Virus record (IMG/VR): IMGVR_UViG_3300013111_000230
Location: 1 to 64,000 of that record
Reading direction: 5' to 3' (one strand)
DNA length: 64,000 nucleotides
From: a virus
The notes under the pieces were generated by a model. The model did no database searches. It was not told where the DNA came from and saw only the letters and a list, made by a program, of their open reading frames with translations. Below are positions 30,840-38,792 of this stretch, one piece after another. Made by a program: the position numbers and the translations under genes. Numbering within the stretch: the stretch's first letter is position 1; each line of letters starts with the position of its first letter.

Positions 30840-31807
30840 TAGTTATAACTTACTCCTGATTCGATCATCGCATTGAATGTAGTCTTCAAGCAATCGATAT
30901 TCAGGGAAGTCGCACCATCAACAGACATCATCTTGTTTATCTCGGTCTTGTTGAACATGGGTTTATATTCCTCAAAGGTTGAATTAATAAAGTTGGCACA
31001 TTGAATGGAGATGAGCGGTGTACTCAGCTGCATTATAGAGTAATTATCGCACACCTTCTTGTAATCGTCAATTACTTTATGATAAATTGCAAGTTTAGAT
31101 TCTTCCCGCTCAGAATGCTCCTTGAGATCACTCAAATAGTAATCCCTCTCTTCGGAAAGAAACGGAAATGCCTTAGCAACAGTCTTAAGTCCAACACCCT
31201 GGAGTCCATCGATGTTGTCACTCTTGTCTCCAACCATCGCCCTGGCAAGGGCAAAGTTACAGGGATGGATAGAATGTTCTTCCAGCACTCTGCTAGTATT
31301 TAGAATCTGATCCTGTGTTGGTCTCAACAGGAGCGTCCTATCGTCCAACAGCTGTATAAAATCCTTATCACTAGACACAACAACCTTTCGCCATTCCTGA
31401 AAGAGTGGCATTGATTTGACGTAAGCAATTACATCGTCCGCTTCGACATTTGGTTGCCTAAACTGGATGATGGGAGTTTGGTTAACGTACTCAATACACC
31501 TAACCTGCTGCCAAATCTTATTTGTGTGAATCTCTGCAGGATTCATAGACTGGGACCATCGATTTAATTTCGGCGGCTTTCTACCTACCTTATAGTTCTT
31601 GTTCTGTTGTCGTCTTTTATTAGATCCATTGTCACCATCCCACACAACAACCAAAAGGTCGGGTTTGATCTGTCGGCACAACTTATTCATCGTTTGCAGA
31701 AAACCAACCACACCTCCGATGGGGTCGCCATTGGGTGACATAGTGGGATTAACAATGTAGGATCTCATAAACTGGTTTTGCGCATCTACCAGCATTAACC
31801 TCTTCAT
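30839..31807 (-). CDS. 5'-3' exonuclease / RNase H of the FEN family
   Basis: This 322-residue protein matches T4 RNase H and T5-type 5' nucleases. It has LMLVDAQNQFMRS, LVVVWDGDNGSNKRR, EADDVIAYV, VVSSDKDFIQLLDD and VGDKSDNIDGLQGVGLKTV, which together hold the carboxylate cluster and helix-hairpin-helix. It removes RNA primers and flaps on the lagging strand. AAGGAG precedes its ATG. The UvsX terminator lies directly upstream, but no promoter was recognised. Confidence 0.93.
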   Translation of the reverse strand: MKRLMLVDAQNQFMRSYIVNPTMSPNGDPIGGVVGFLQTMNKLCRQIKPDLLVVVWDGDNGSNKRRQQNKNYKVGRKPPKLNRWSQSMNPAEIHTNKIWQQVRCIEYVNQTPIIQFRQPNVEADDVIAYVKSMPLFQEWRKVVVSSDKDFIQLLDDRTLLLRPTQDQILNTSRVLEEHSIHPCNFALARAMVGDKSDNIDGLQGVGLKTVAKAFPFLSEERDYYLSDLKEHSEREESKLAIYHKVIDDYKKVCDNYSIMQLSTPLISIQCANFINSTFEEYKPMFNKTEINKMMSVDGATSLNIDCLKTTFNAMIESGVSYN

Positions 31808-31820
31808 ATAACTCCTTAGT

Positions 31821-31850
31821 AAAAAAAACCCCCTGCTTTCACAGGGGGTC
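31821..31850 (-). terminator. Strong rho-independent terminator after uvsX
   Basis: On the minus strand a seven- to eight-pair stem (CCCCCTG/CAGGGGG, loop TGAAAG) is followed by eight T residues. It separates SSB-UvsX from the FEN-helicase-RNR genes. Confidence 0.93.
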
Positions 31851-31864
31851 GACCGAACACTATG

Positions 31865-33004
31865 TCAGTCTTTGGTGGGGGGATCCTCCTGATCATAAAA
31901 ATCAGAAGCGTTTCCTGTTTTGTTGCTGAATTTCATTATAACATCATCATCCATGATTTGCAAAACTCTTTTCTTAAATCTCTCATCTTGCAATTTCGAA
32001 ACCCAATGTGCTCTCTGAAATTTCTCTTCCGTTCCGTCACTATGAACAAGAGCGTACCAAGCACCTGACTGCTTCAGGTTTTCAGAAATTTGAATTGCAT
32101 CGAACCAACTTTCCTTATCTTGTACACCGACAGTATCGGAATCACCCCAAAGGATCTTAAAGTTGCAAGTTCTACCAGTTGACCCAAATCGAGACTTTTC
32201 AATCTTACACTTCACTTCGGAACCAATCCTAAAACCATTGTCATCCGTGACAAATGATGCCTTTGCCTTCCTTCCAGTTAACCACACTCTTAGAGAGTAG
32301 GAATATGGCAAAGTCTTACCACCTGGTGTCATGTAAGGCGTTGTCAATGCCTCAGATGGGGACCTAGTGATATTTGTTTTAAGTTGGTTTAATACCAACA
32401 GTGTAGCGCCAGCATTCGCAATAGGTTGTACCAACTTGGGCATACCCTTAGATAACACTCGCGCCTTCATTGCCATCGACGATTGGGGATTGTAGTCCGA
32501 TTCCAAATCATGCTCTGATGGAGTGAGTGCCAGGGAGTCCCAGATAAACAACCACTTTTGAGGCATCTTCAAGAGATCCTCAATTGTGGCCATCACCATC
32601 TCCACAGAGTGTGCCTGTACATAAATTAACCCATTGTCTTCATCTTCAAGATCACATCCCGCTCTCGAAAGAAACTCTGGATCAATCGCCGACTCTGAAT
32701 CAAAATATGCTACACGGTATCCCATCTGCTGTGCATTAGCTGCTACCTGAGCTGCCATAAAAGACTTGCCCGTCGCTTCGAGACCTGCTATCTCGGAGAT
32801 CTTCCCTACGGGAATTCCAGCGAGTCGACCCTTACAAATAATAGAGTCTAACCATCTGGATCCCGTAGGAATCCACTCCTTGACCTTGGTTGGGTTCTCC
32901 TCCTTGAGATTATAAGCAACAACACCACCAGCAGACTTGTTGAGTGACTTTATAATGTCCTTCGTGGACAAACCTCCTGGTTTCATTTTTGTTACTTTTG
33001 CCAT
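31865..33004 (-). CDS. uvsX: UvsX/RecA-type recombinase
   Basis: This 379-residue RecA-fold protein has Walker A GLEATGKS (74-81), a following catalytic-type AYFDSESAIDPEF, Walker B WLFIWDSLALTPS and LLVLNQLKTNITR for DNA loops. Length and SSB adjacency fit T4 UvsX, which loads on single-stranded DNA and drives recombination-dependent replication. It ends in an acidic tail (YDQEDPPTKD). A strong terminator follows, so SSB and UvsX form a two-gene unit. Confidence 0.95.
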   Translation of the reverse strand: MAKVTKMKPGGLSTKDIIKSLNKSAGGVVAYNLKEENPTKVKEWIPTGSRWLDSIICKGRLAGIPVGKISEIAGLEATGKSFMAAQVAANAQQMGYRVAYFDSESAIDPEFLSRAGCDLEDEDNGLIYVQAHSVEMVMATIEDLLKMPQKWLFIWDSLALTPSEHDLESDYNPQSSMAMKARVLSKGMPKLVQPIANAGATLLVLNQLKTNITRSPSEALTTPYMTPGGKTLPYSYSLRVWLTGRKAKASFVTDDNGFRIGSEVKCKIEKSRFGSTGRTCNFKILWGDSDTVGVQDKESWFDAIQISENLKQSGAWYALVHSDGTEEKFQRAHWVSKLQDERFKKRVLQIMDDDVIMKFSNKTGNASDFYDQEDPPTKD

Positions 33005-33015
33005 CCTACGTCACC

Positions 33016-33771
33016 TCAACCAAGAAGCTCATTAAATGCTGATGAGACAGCATCTGTTTCAGACTTGACCTCCGTGTTGCCACCTCCACGAGTGATCTCG
33101 GACTTGTCCGTATCGCCACTAAGATGTGCATCTAGGATTCCTCTCACTTCTTCGGTCGTCTTTCTTTCAAAGACACTGTCAATGTTCGGAACCTTTTCCA
33201 ACAACTCTGCACATCGCTCGTCGCCGCCCACAGCGTCGTCACAAAGAACCGACTTGCGAGGGCGTGGTCGAATGTCTGTTGTAGGATAAGAAGCACCAGG
33301 CTGCTTACCGTACATCAACTTGAGGTCATTACCGTCCTCTGGATCAGTAATATCCCCATAATCAGGATCAAGGACGATGCCGAGAAGTTTCTGGTATGCT
33401 AACTTACCATAACCCCAGACCTTGACGCCTTCTGCCTCTTCCCCTCTCACCAAGACGGGTGAAAAGAATCTCTGCTTCGCAAACATACCCTTGGCGAGTT
33501 GCTTGCTCTCTTCGGTGCCTTCGTTCCATAGTTGATTTGCGAAATCACAGACTGGACACTTATCTCCGAAGTTTCGTTTTGGACACAAGAAGGATTGATC
33601 ACCCACTCCATAGTGGAAAAACTTCTCCTTGAATGGGTCGCCATCCGCTGTCGGAACAATACGAATATTGTTCTCACCATCTTGTGGACGCCAGAAGTTG
33701 TTCTTCTTACCGTCACCCTTTCCTGATAATGAAGCCATCTTTTGCTTCATAAGATCTAAATTCAGTGCCAT
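33016..33771 (-). CDS. 32: Single-stranded DNA-binding protein, T4 gp32-like
   Basis: The 251-residue protein has a basic N-terminus, RIVPTADGDPFKEKFFHYGV (His53), and the zinc site FLCPKRNFGDKCPVCDF (Cys63, Cys72, Cys75), as in gp32 (His-Cys3). The C-terminus is acidic (ETDAVSSAFNELLG), the protein-recruiting tail. It coats DNA at the fork and works with UvsX and helicase. The promoter at 33854-33882 and a leader hairpin precede it. The ribosome site is GGAGGT. Confidence 0.94.
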   Translation of the reverse strand: MALNLDLMKQKMASLSGKGDGKKNNFWRPQDGENNIRIVPTADGDPFKEKFFHYGVGDQSFLCPKRNFGDKCPVCDFANQLWNEGTEESKQLAKGMFAKQRFFSPVLVRGEEAEGVKVWGYGKLAYQKLLGIVLDPDYGDITDPEDGNDLKLMYGKQPGASYPTTDIRPRPRKSVLCDDAVGGDERCAELLEKVPNIDSVFERKTTEEVRGILDAHLSGDTDKSEITRGGGNTEVKSETDAVSSAFNELLG

Positions 33772-33823
33772 TTTTATTACCTCCTATGGTATGTTATTTT
33801 TTTGCACACTTTCGGCTATAGCG

Positions 33824-33843
33824 GGTCAGCAAATCTTCTGACC
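33824..33843 (-). promoter_or_regulatory. Hairpin at the 5' end of the SSB leader
   Basis: The inverted repeat GGTCAG-8-CTGACC lies just after the predicted start of transcription (about 33847) and about 50 bases before the ATG. It could stabilise the message or act in SSB autoregulation, as the gp32 leader pseudoknot does in T4. Function inferred. Confidence 0.45.
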
Positions 33844-33853
33844 AACTTTCTAT

Positions 33854-33882
33854 ACTATACTAAACGTTTTTTTGTTTGTCAA
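33854..33882 (-). promoter_or_regulatory. Sigma70-like promoter of SSB and uvsX
   Basis: Minus strand -35 TTGACA (33877-33882), 17-base spacer, -10 TATAGT (33854-33859). The spacer and -10 closely match the promoter at 35154-35182. Confidence 0.85.
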
Positions 33883-33883
33883 C

Positions 33884-35122
33884 TTAATTGTCTAATTCTT
33901 TAAAGTTTTTTCTTACGTGATCGATGTCGTAAAGTTGCCCAACAGTCTCTACTGGATAAGATTGCGATTGCCCCATATACTTGACATTCAAGGTGACGCT
34001 TGGATAGGCGTCGCCGATAAGACGATCTAGGTAATCGTGAAACTTAATTCGATGATTGTGCAAGTTTTTATCACCGCCCGAACCGGTAAGAGAAACTAGG
34101 ACTCTAACTTCTTCTGGCAGTGCGCCGTTGTTCTGCTCCCGATGGTTCACAATCATGTTCCACAAGTCTCCACAGATCTGTCTTTTTGTGCCGTTTGCTT
34201 TTCCACTGTGTCTCTTGACGATAACCTTGTTAGAGTTTACGGACTCCTTCTCTTCTGATTCCATCTTAATCATTTCTGCATCAGAATATGAATACGCTGC
34301 TTTTTGTTCTTGATAGCACCAACTATTAAACACATTCGTAATACACTTTGTTGCATATTCCTCGGACCAACGATATCCACTATCTTTGATAACATCTGGA
34401 AGCAAAAAATCAACGATTTTAGTTCTCAACCTACCTCGCTGACTCTTCAGTGATCTTCTAGTAGAATTGTCAATCCTTTGATCTTCAAGTTGGCGGTTAA
34501 TCTGATTGACAGCGGCAATCTCGTCTTGCAAGACGCCAGAACCTGTTGTTAGCGCAGAAGCAATGCCATTCTTAATTGCTGCCTCACTGTTTGGTTCTCC
34601 GTTGTCTGGATGAGAATTTAGTTGTCTCAAATATCTGTTCTTCTCATATCTTGTTTTAAGTGACATGAAATCCCTATCCAATATTGCTGGAAAATAAGTA
34701 AGATTTGTCAGAGGAAGCATTGCGTCCCTGTTGAATCCTCCTATGCCCTCTAGAATATGGGTTACGTTGTTCAAATTATTGTATGGTATGAGATTTAGGG
34801 GGGTTCTAATTCCAAACTCTAATTTTCCACGCTCATTAAGTACACCCTGATTCGCTTGAGCGGCAAACTGTTTGACCTTCGCATGATTGATTGTATCAGG
34901 GCGCACCTGATACTTTGACCTTTGCTTATTGTAGACCTGCTCACCTACCTTCACAGCGATTAATCCTTCAATGTGTTCTTTGTGGTTTGAATCAAACATT
35001 TCTGGTTTAAATGCATTGTTTTCGTTACAACACTGCTTGATTCTCTCAGGCGTGTTGCAGTACTCAATAATCTGCTGAAACACGTCCTTGGTTTGTGGAA
35101 AATCCACTACGTTGTGAGGCAT
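33884..35122 (-). CDS. Unknown 412-residue protein under its own strong promoter
   Basis: No family is recognised. The sequence is polar, with a helical N-terminus (DVFQQIIEYCNTPERIKQCC), a strand-rich middle and a coiled stretch (IAAVNQINRQLEDQRIDNST, then RRSLKSQRGRLRTK). A Gly/Ser segment VLVSLTGSGGDKNLHNHRIK follows. No transmembrane helix or obvious Walker motif. It lies between thymidine kinase and SSB, with a TTGACA-17-TATAGT promoter, so it is probably expressed early and strongly. A DNA metabolism role is a guess from position. Confidence 0.7.
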   Translation of the reverse strand: MPHNVVDFPQTKDVFQQIIEYCNTPERIKQCCNENNAFKPEMFDSNHKEHIEGLIAVKVGEQVYNKQRSKYQVRPDTINHAKVKQFAAQANQGVLNERGKLEFGIRTPLNLIPYNNLNNVTHILEGIGGFNRDAMLPLTNLTYFPAILDRDFMSLKTRYEKNRYLRQLNSHPDNGEPNSEAAIKNGIASALTTGSGVLQDEIAAVNQINRQLEDQRIDNSTRRSLKSQRGRLRTKIVDFLLPDVIKDSGYRWSEEYATKCITNVFNSWCYQEQKAAYSYSDAEMIKMESEEKESVNSNKVIVKRHSGKANGTKRQICGDLWNMIVNHREQNNGALPEEVRVLVSLTGSGGDKNLHNHRIKFHDYLDRLIGDAYPSVTLNVKYMGQSQSYPVETVGQLYDIDHVRKNFKELDN

Positions 35123-35153
35123 TTGGGCCCTCCTTTTCTTTTATTGTTTTTAT

Positions 35154-35182
35154 ACTATACTAAATGTTTATTTGCTTGTCAA
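35154..35182 (-). promoter_or_regulatory. Sigma70-like promoter of the 412 aa protein
   Basis: Minus strand -35 TTGACA (35177-35182), 17-base spacer, -10 TATAGT (35154-35159). It overlaps the end of the thymidine kinase gene. Confidence 0.85.
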
Positions 35183-35722
35183 CTGTTTTTTGTAATGTTT
35201 GAAACATCTTGGTTCATACATTTCTGAACCGCCAATTAATAACTCTCTGTCGTCCTCAAACTTTCTAAAAGTGAAGTAAGCATCTCTACCACACTTAGAG
35301 CAGACTGATGGACACTTCACCACGTTCGTTGCCCAGGGCATCATCTTTGACACTTCCTTAAAAGGTTCTGCCTTTGAGGATAGGTCCAGACTCGATACTA
35401 ACACAGAGACACCTGACTTGTAAAGACTTATTGCAACATTACTTACACCTTTTATCATAAACGCTTCGTCGATGGCAACCACTTCGGCGGGACTCTCCTT
35501 TAGATGTCGGAGAATGTCTGCTCCAGACGTAACGCAATGCGCATCGATGCGTCCACCGTTGTGAGTCACTATCTCTCCAGCAGAGTACCTGTCGTCGATC
35601 ATTGGTTTAAATGCCAGGATCTTCTTTCCTTGATATTTGTATCTTTCCAGTGCTGCAATAAGTCTTGTTGTCTTTGATCCGAACATTGGACCAACAAACA
35701 TGACTAGGTCAGGGTTTTTCAA
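35168..35722 (-). CDS. tdk: Thymidine kinase (TK1-like)
   Basis: The 184-residue protein has the P-loop FVGPMFGSKTTRLI near the N-terminus (about 10-20), the Mg/catalytic AIDEAFMI and a zinc lasso with Cys in KCPSVCSKCG and EPRCFKH. It phosphorylates thymidine to dTMP with ATP. It complements ThyX as the salvage route. It is of typical length for phage and Gram-negative TK1 enzymes. Confidence 0.95.
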   Translation of the reverse strand: MKNPDLVMFVGPMFGSKTTRLIAALERYKYQGKKILAFKPMIDDRYSAGEIVTHNGGRIDAHCVTSGADILRHLKESPAEVVAIDEAFMIKGVSNVAISLYKSGVSVLVSSLDLSSKAEPFKEVSKMMPWATNVVKCPSVCSKCGRDAYFTFRKFEDDRELLIGGSEMYEPRCFKHYKKQLTSK

Positions 35723-35734
35723 CTTAATCTCTCT

Positions 35735-36571
35735 TTAAAAATCTTGTACTTTTGAAGAATATGTCTTTATATAACAAAAATCTGTCTCATACTGAGTCTC
35801 GTAGACTCCGTAACTGTACTTGCACAGTTCTTCGTTTTTGTCTTTAATTAATTTTATAATATTTCTCTGCAGATTTTTGTCTTCTGCTAAACTTTGTTGA
35901 GAAATACCGTAATAAAGTCTGGTGTCCATTTTGTTTGTCAAGGGATACAGCAAACTTTCTTTTCCCTCTTTCATATCTAAAACTCCCAGAGTGCAAACTC
36001 TCCTAGAATCGTTTACTATCGAAAAGTTACTCACCTCTGCATCCTGGTGGTCAAACACCATAACCATGTGGAAAACAGAAGCGATCAAACTGTTGATTGC
36101 AGGGTAATACTCTTTTATACTCGCATCTTCAACCAGTGTGTCCATTTCAGAGTTGCTTGTCAAGTATATGTTTTTAAATATGCCTGACCTAGTATACTCC
36201 TGCATTATAGAGAATACCATCCTTTCATGCATCAACTGTTTTTCGTCAAGAAGGTCTAACTCTGGTCTAACGCAGACAACTGTAATTTCTTTGTCTCTAA
36301 TTTGATACAAAAACTTGAGTGCAATAGACGAAACAAAACTCGAACCGCTAAGTACAAAGATTACCTTATCTTTTATCTTGTCTTTCAGTCTTTTCGGTAT
36401 TGTCTTGAAAGATTCTTCGTACTCTTCTGGGGTTTCTTTCTTTTTTACAACCAGTTTATCTTTCCACTCAACAGAGGAATCATCTACGCAAATAACATTG
36501 TACTGAGAGTATTTGTCGAACTGCATGGCAACGCGGCATCCGACACCGCCTAATCCTATTACTGTATACAT
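35735..36571 (-). CDS. Divergent tubulin/FtsZ-like protein, 278 aa
   Basis: The start MYTVIGLGGVGCRVAMQFDK resembles the FtsZ/tubulin T1 nucleotide loop (GxGGxGxN), followed by a VICVDD strand. VIFVLSGSSFVSSIALKFL stands where FtsZ has its GGGTGTG T4 loop, here degenerate. VVCVRPELDLL and YTRSGIFKNIYLTSN continue the fold. Similar proteins occur next to the mini PolA gene in marine T4-like phages. GTP use is doubtful because the T4 loop is altered. It shares one base with the polymerase gene (TAATG). Confidence 0.6.
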   Translation of the reverse strand: MYTVIGLGGVGCRVAMQFDKYSQYNVICVDDSSVEWKDKLVVKKKETPEEYEESFKTIPKRLKDKIKDKVIFVLSGSSFVSSIALKFLYQIRDKEITVVCVRPELDLLDEKQLMHERMVFSIMQEYTRSGIFKNIYLTSNSEMDTLVEDASIKEYYPAINSLIASVFHMVMVFDHQDAEVSNFSIVNDSRRVCTLGVLDMKEGKESLLYPLTNKMDTRLYYGISQQSLAEDKNLQRNIIKLIKDKNEELCKYSYGVYETQYETDFCYIKTYSSKVQDF

Positions 36572-37689
36572 TAAACCTCTTTCATTTCCCCAAAGTTTTT
36601 ACCGATACCAGAGTTGACAACGTACTTTCCAAACCTAGTGTCTGCAAATATACTCTTCGCCTCCAAAAACTTTTCTTTATCTTCTTTAGCAAAATCCAGT
36701 ATAACAGAGTCGTGAAGCAAATAACAGATTTTTGTTCTAAATCCTTTAAAAAAATCTCTCAACTTATATGCCTGCTCGATGCAGACATCACTGCTCGTGC
36801 TTTGAACAATATAGTTTAGTGCCCTTCTTTCATCAGTTTCAATATATCGCAAAAAGGGGGTCTTTACGCCGTCTTTGTGACGATAGTTATCTTTGACCCA
36901 ATCCCTGTTGTAAAGTCTCTCCAGCAGAGGATCTCGCGCTTCAGGGTTATATAACCAGGCGAAAGTTCGCTTCTTCATCTCCTCTCGGGTGATCTCGTCA
37001 GATGTCTGTTGCATATTCCATTCATGAATGTCGTTCAATGGTTGTTCCTTGCCCGAAAGTGCAAGGAGTGTACGCAACTCTGCAGCGTTGAAGTCAAATT
37101 CGACAAAGAGGTCATTCGATGGTTCCAAAGAGGATCTGTCTTCCCTTTTCATGGTCAGGATAGGTATACCAGACTTCTTGTTGGACAACCTGCCTGTCCT
37201 CGTTCCAAAGATACTATAATTTGTGTTCTTCAGTTCCCCATTGTAAAGGTTGCTCTTGGCATTCATCTCTTCTGTTAGGATGTGTGCCTTTTTGAGTACA
37301 TCGTAGTGCGCTGGCTTTCGAATATTCTCAAATGCATGCTTTATAATGTTTCCTTTGTCCTTTAGAAAGTCAAGCAAAATATCGGAAGGTATATAATCAT
37401 ATATACAGTGATCCTGCAGGTTACATTTCGATGTAACGACAGATTTCATGATTGCGGAAATTCTTCCCGAGGTACACTTCCAAGAATCAAGAATGAAAAT
37501 CGGGCAGACCGATTCTATCTCCCCATCTGAGGTGTACAAATATGCATAGTCCACATCGTCCCTATCTGAGAGGTGATCTGTGTGCCTCCACGTCTTATTG
37601 AGTTCTGGTAGATTTTGGAAATCTGCCAAATCACCAGAGACGTACATTTTCAAGCACTTCTTGTTATTGTCAATTATCTGAAAATACAT
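36571..37689 (-). CDS. Minimal family A DNA polymerase domain, 372 aa
   Basis: The protein contains only a palm/fingers-like core. It has GTRTGRLSN (165-169 region), motif A VEFDFNAAELR (Asp199), motif B-like REEMKKRTFAWLYNP (235-249), LNYIVQSTSSDV, and motif C LLHDSVILDF (Asp327). The 5' nuclease and 3'-5' exonuclease domains of Pol I are missing; the first 150 residues do not match either. Catalytic aspartates are present, so it may polymerise, perhaps in repair or as a DnaE helper. Similar genes lie beside the tubulin-like gene in other marine phages. Confidence 0.85.
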   Translation of the reverse strand: MYFQIIDNNKKCLKMYVSGDLADFQNLPELNKTWRHTDHLSDRDDVDYAYLYTSDGEIESVCPIFILDSWKCTSGRISAIMKSVVTSKCNLQDHCIYDYIPSDILLDFLKDKGNIIKHAFENIRKPAHYDVLKKAHILTEEMNAKSNLYNGELKNTNYSIFGTRTGRLSNKKSGIPILTMKREDRSSLEPSNDLFVEFDFNAAELRTLLALSGKEQPLNDIHEWNMQQTSDEITREEMKKRTFAWLYNPEARDPLLERLYNRDWVKDNYRHKDGVKTPFLRYIETDERRALNYIVQSTSSDVCIEQAYKLRDFFKGFRTKICYLLHDSVILDFAKEDKEKFLEAKSIFADTRFGKYVVNSGIGKNFGEMKEV

Positions 37690-38792
37690 TATCTATAAAT
37701 ATCTGTCTTTATTTCAAGGATTTTTCTCTCTACATAATCCATAGATCTTTCAAACCCTTCCTTTATGAGCAAACTATAACAGTTTTCAAGAAGTCTGTCA
37801 ATCTTTGTTTTAGGAATATTTATTTTTTCTTCTAATACGAGGATTTTAACATACAACTGAAACCACTTCTTATCCCCATATGCCGCGACAGCTGCGGAGG
37901 CAGGCGTTCTACTTGTGATAGTTGTACCCCTTAACAAGGACCCATCCTTACATATCTTATATGTGGCCGTCTCTCCGTGAGCCGCGGTCAAGAGATCGTA
38001 CCAGGACCCAATGCTATATTTGATCTTGTCTAGGTCGAAACCGCGACAGTTATAGTAAAAAGAACTTTGTATATCAGATTCGACACCAACGTATTGGCTG
38101 GCATATTCAAGCATTTGTCTGCTTTTGATGTTTGCGACTAGTGCCCAAGGCGCGTGGGCCATTAGGGAGAACCCATGTTGCGCTGCAAGATTAGCATATG
38201 CATCAAAAGAAGGACTGTTGATAATTTTCAACTTGGTTTCTATTCCGTCGACTGAATGTGATGCCTTCATTAATTCTATAACCAATCCAGTACCATGAAT
38301 TGGACATAATCCAGATTTAACAAACCTGGAGTAAGTCACTGGAGACTGGTGCGAATAGTCTTTAATGGCAAGCAATACAACTTCCACAAACTGATCAAGA
38401 CTTTTTATGCTATCCTTTCGCGGTAAAATATACTCGGAATAAATCACACTAAATAAATTTTCTAATTGCCTATCATACAATTCTAGCGGATTTACATACC
38501 CCCTCTGTGCCACAATGATTGGTATTCCCTCTATGGGGTGAGACAACCTCTCATATTTAGCAGAAAATTCAACAAACGCATCAACAACAAAATTCAGAGC
38601 ACTAATCTCAGTGCCTGGGATTTGCTCTATTGCTGAGTGGTTCAATGGGGCGATAGACTTACCATTCGAATCGATACGTCCATACATCTGATGTTTCGGA
38701 GACCTATTATCAAAAGACTCAAGACTGGGTTCGAATTGAATCTCGCGCATATATCCTAAATTTTCTAGAAATTTTCTTTTTGAATCAGTCAT
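37689..38792 (-). CDS. Probable virion-associated protein of unknown function, 367 aa
   Basis: The protein is mixed, with SGLCPIHGTGLVIELM, KIINSPSFDAYANLAAQHGF and HAPWALVANIKSRQMLEYAS. The INSPSFxxY...ANLAA and PWxLVANI segments recall a large conserved structural protein of marine T4-like phages encoded beside baseplate genes. It shares one base with the polymerase gene and overlaps the hub-like gene stop by 8 bases. Role inferred from context only. Confidence 0.55.
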   Translation of the reverse strand: MTDSKRKFLENLGYMREIQFEPSLESFDNRSPKHQMYGRIDSNGKSIAPLNHSAIEQIPGTEISALNFVVDAFVEFSAKYERLSHPIEGIPIIVAQRGYVNPLELYDRQLENLFSVIYSEYILPRKDSIKSLDQFVEVVLLAIKDYSHQSPVTYSRFVKSGLCPIHGTGLVIELMKASHSVDGIETKLKIINSPSFDAYANLAAQHGFSLMAHAPWALVANIKSRQMLEYASQYVGVESDIQSSFYYNCRGFDLDKIKYSIGSWYDLLTAAHGETATYKICKDGSLLRGTTITSRTPASAAVAAYGDKKWFQLYVKILVLEEKINIPKTKIDRLLENCYSLLIKEGFERSMDYVERKILEIKTDIYR

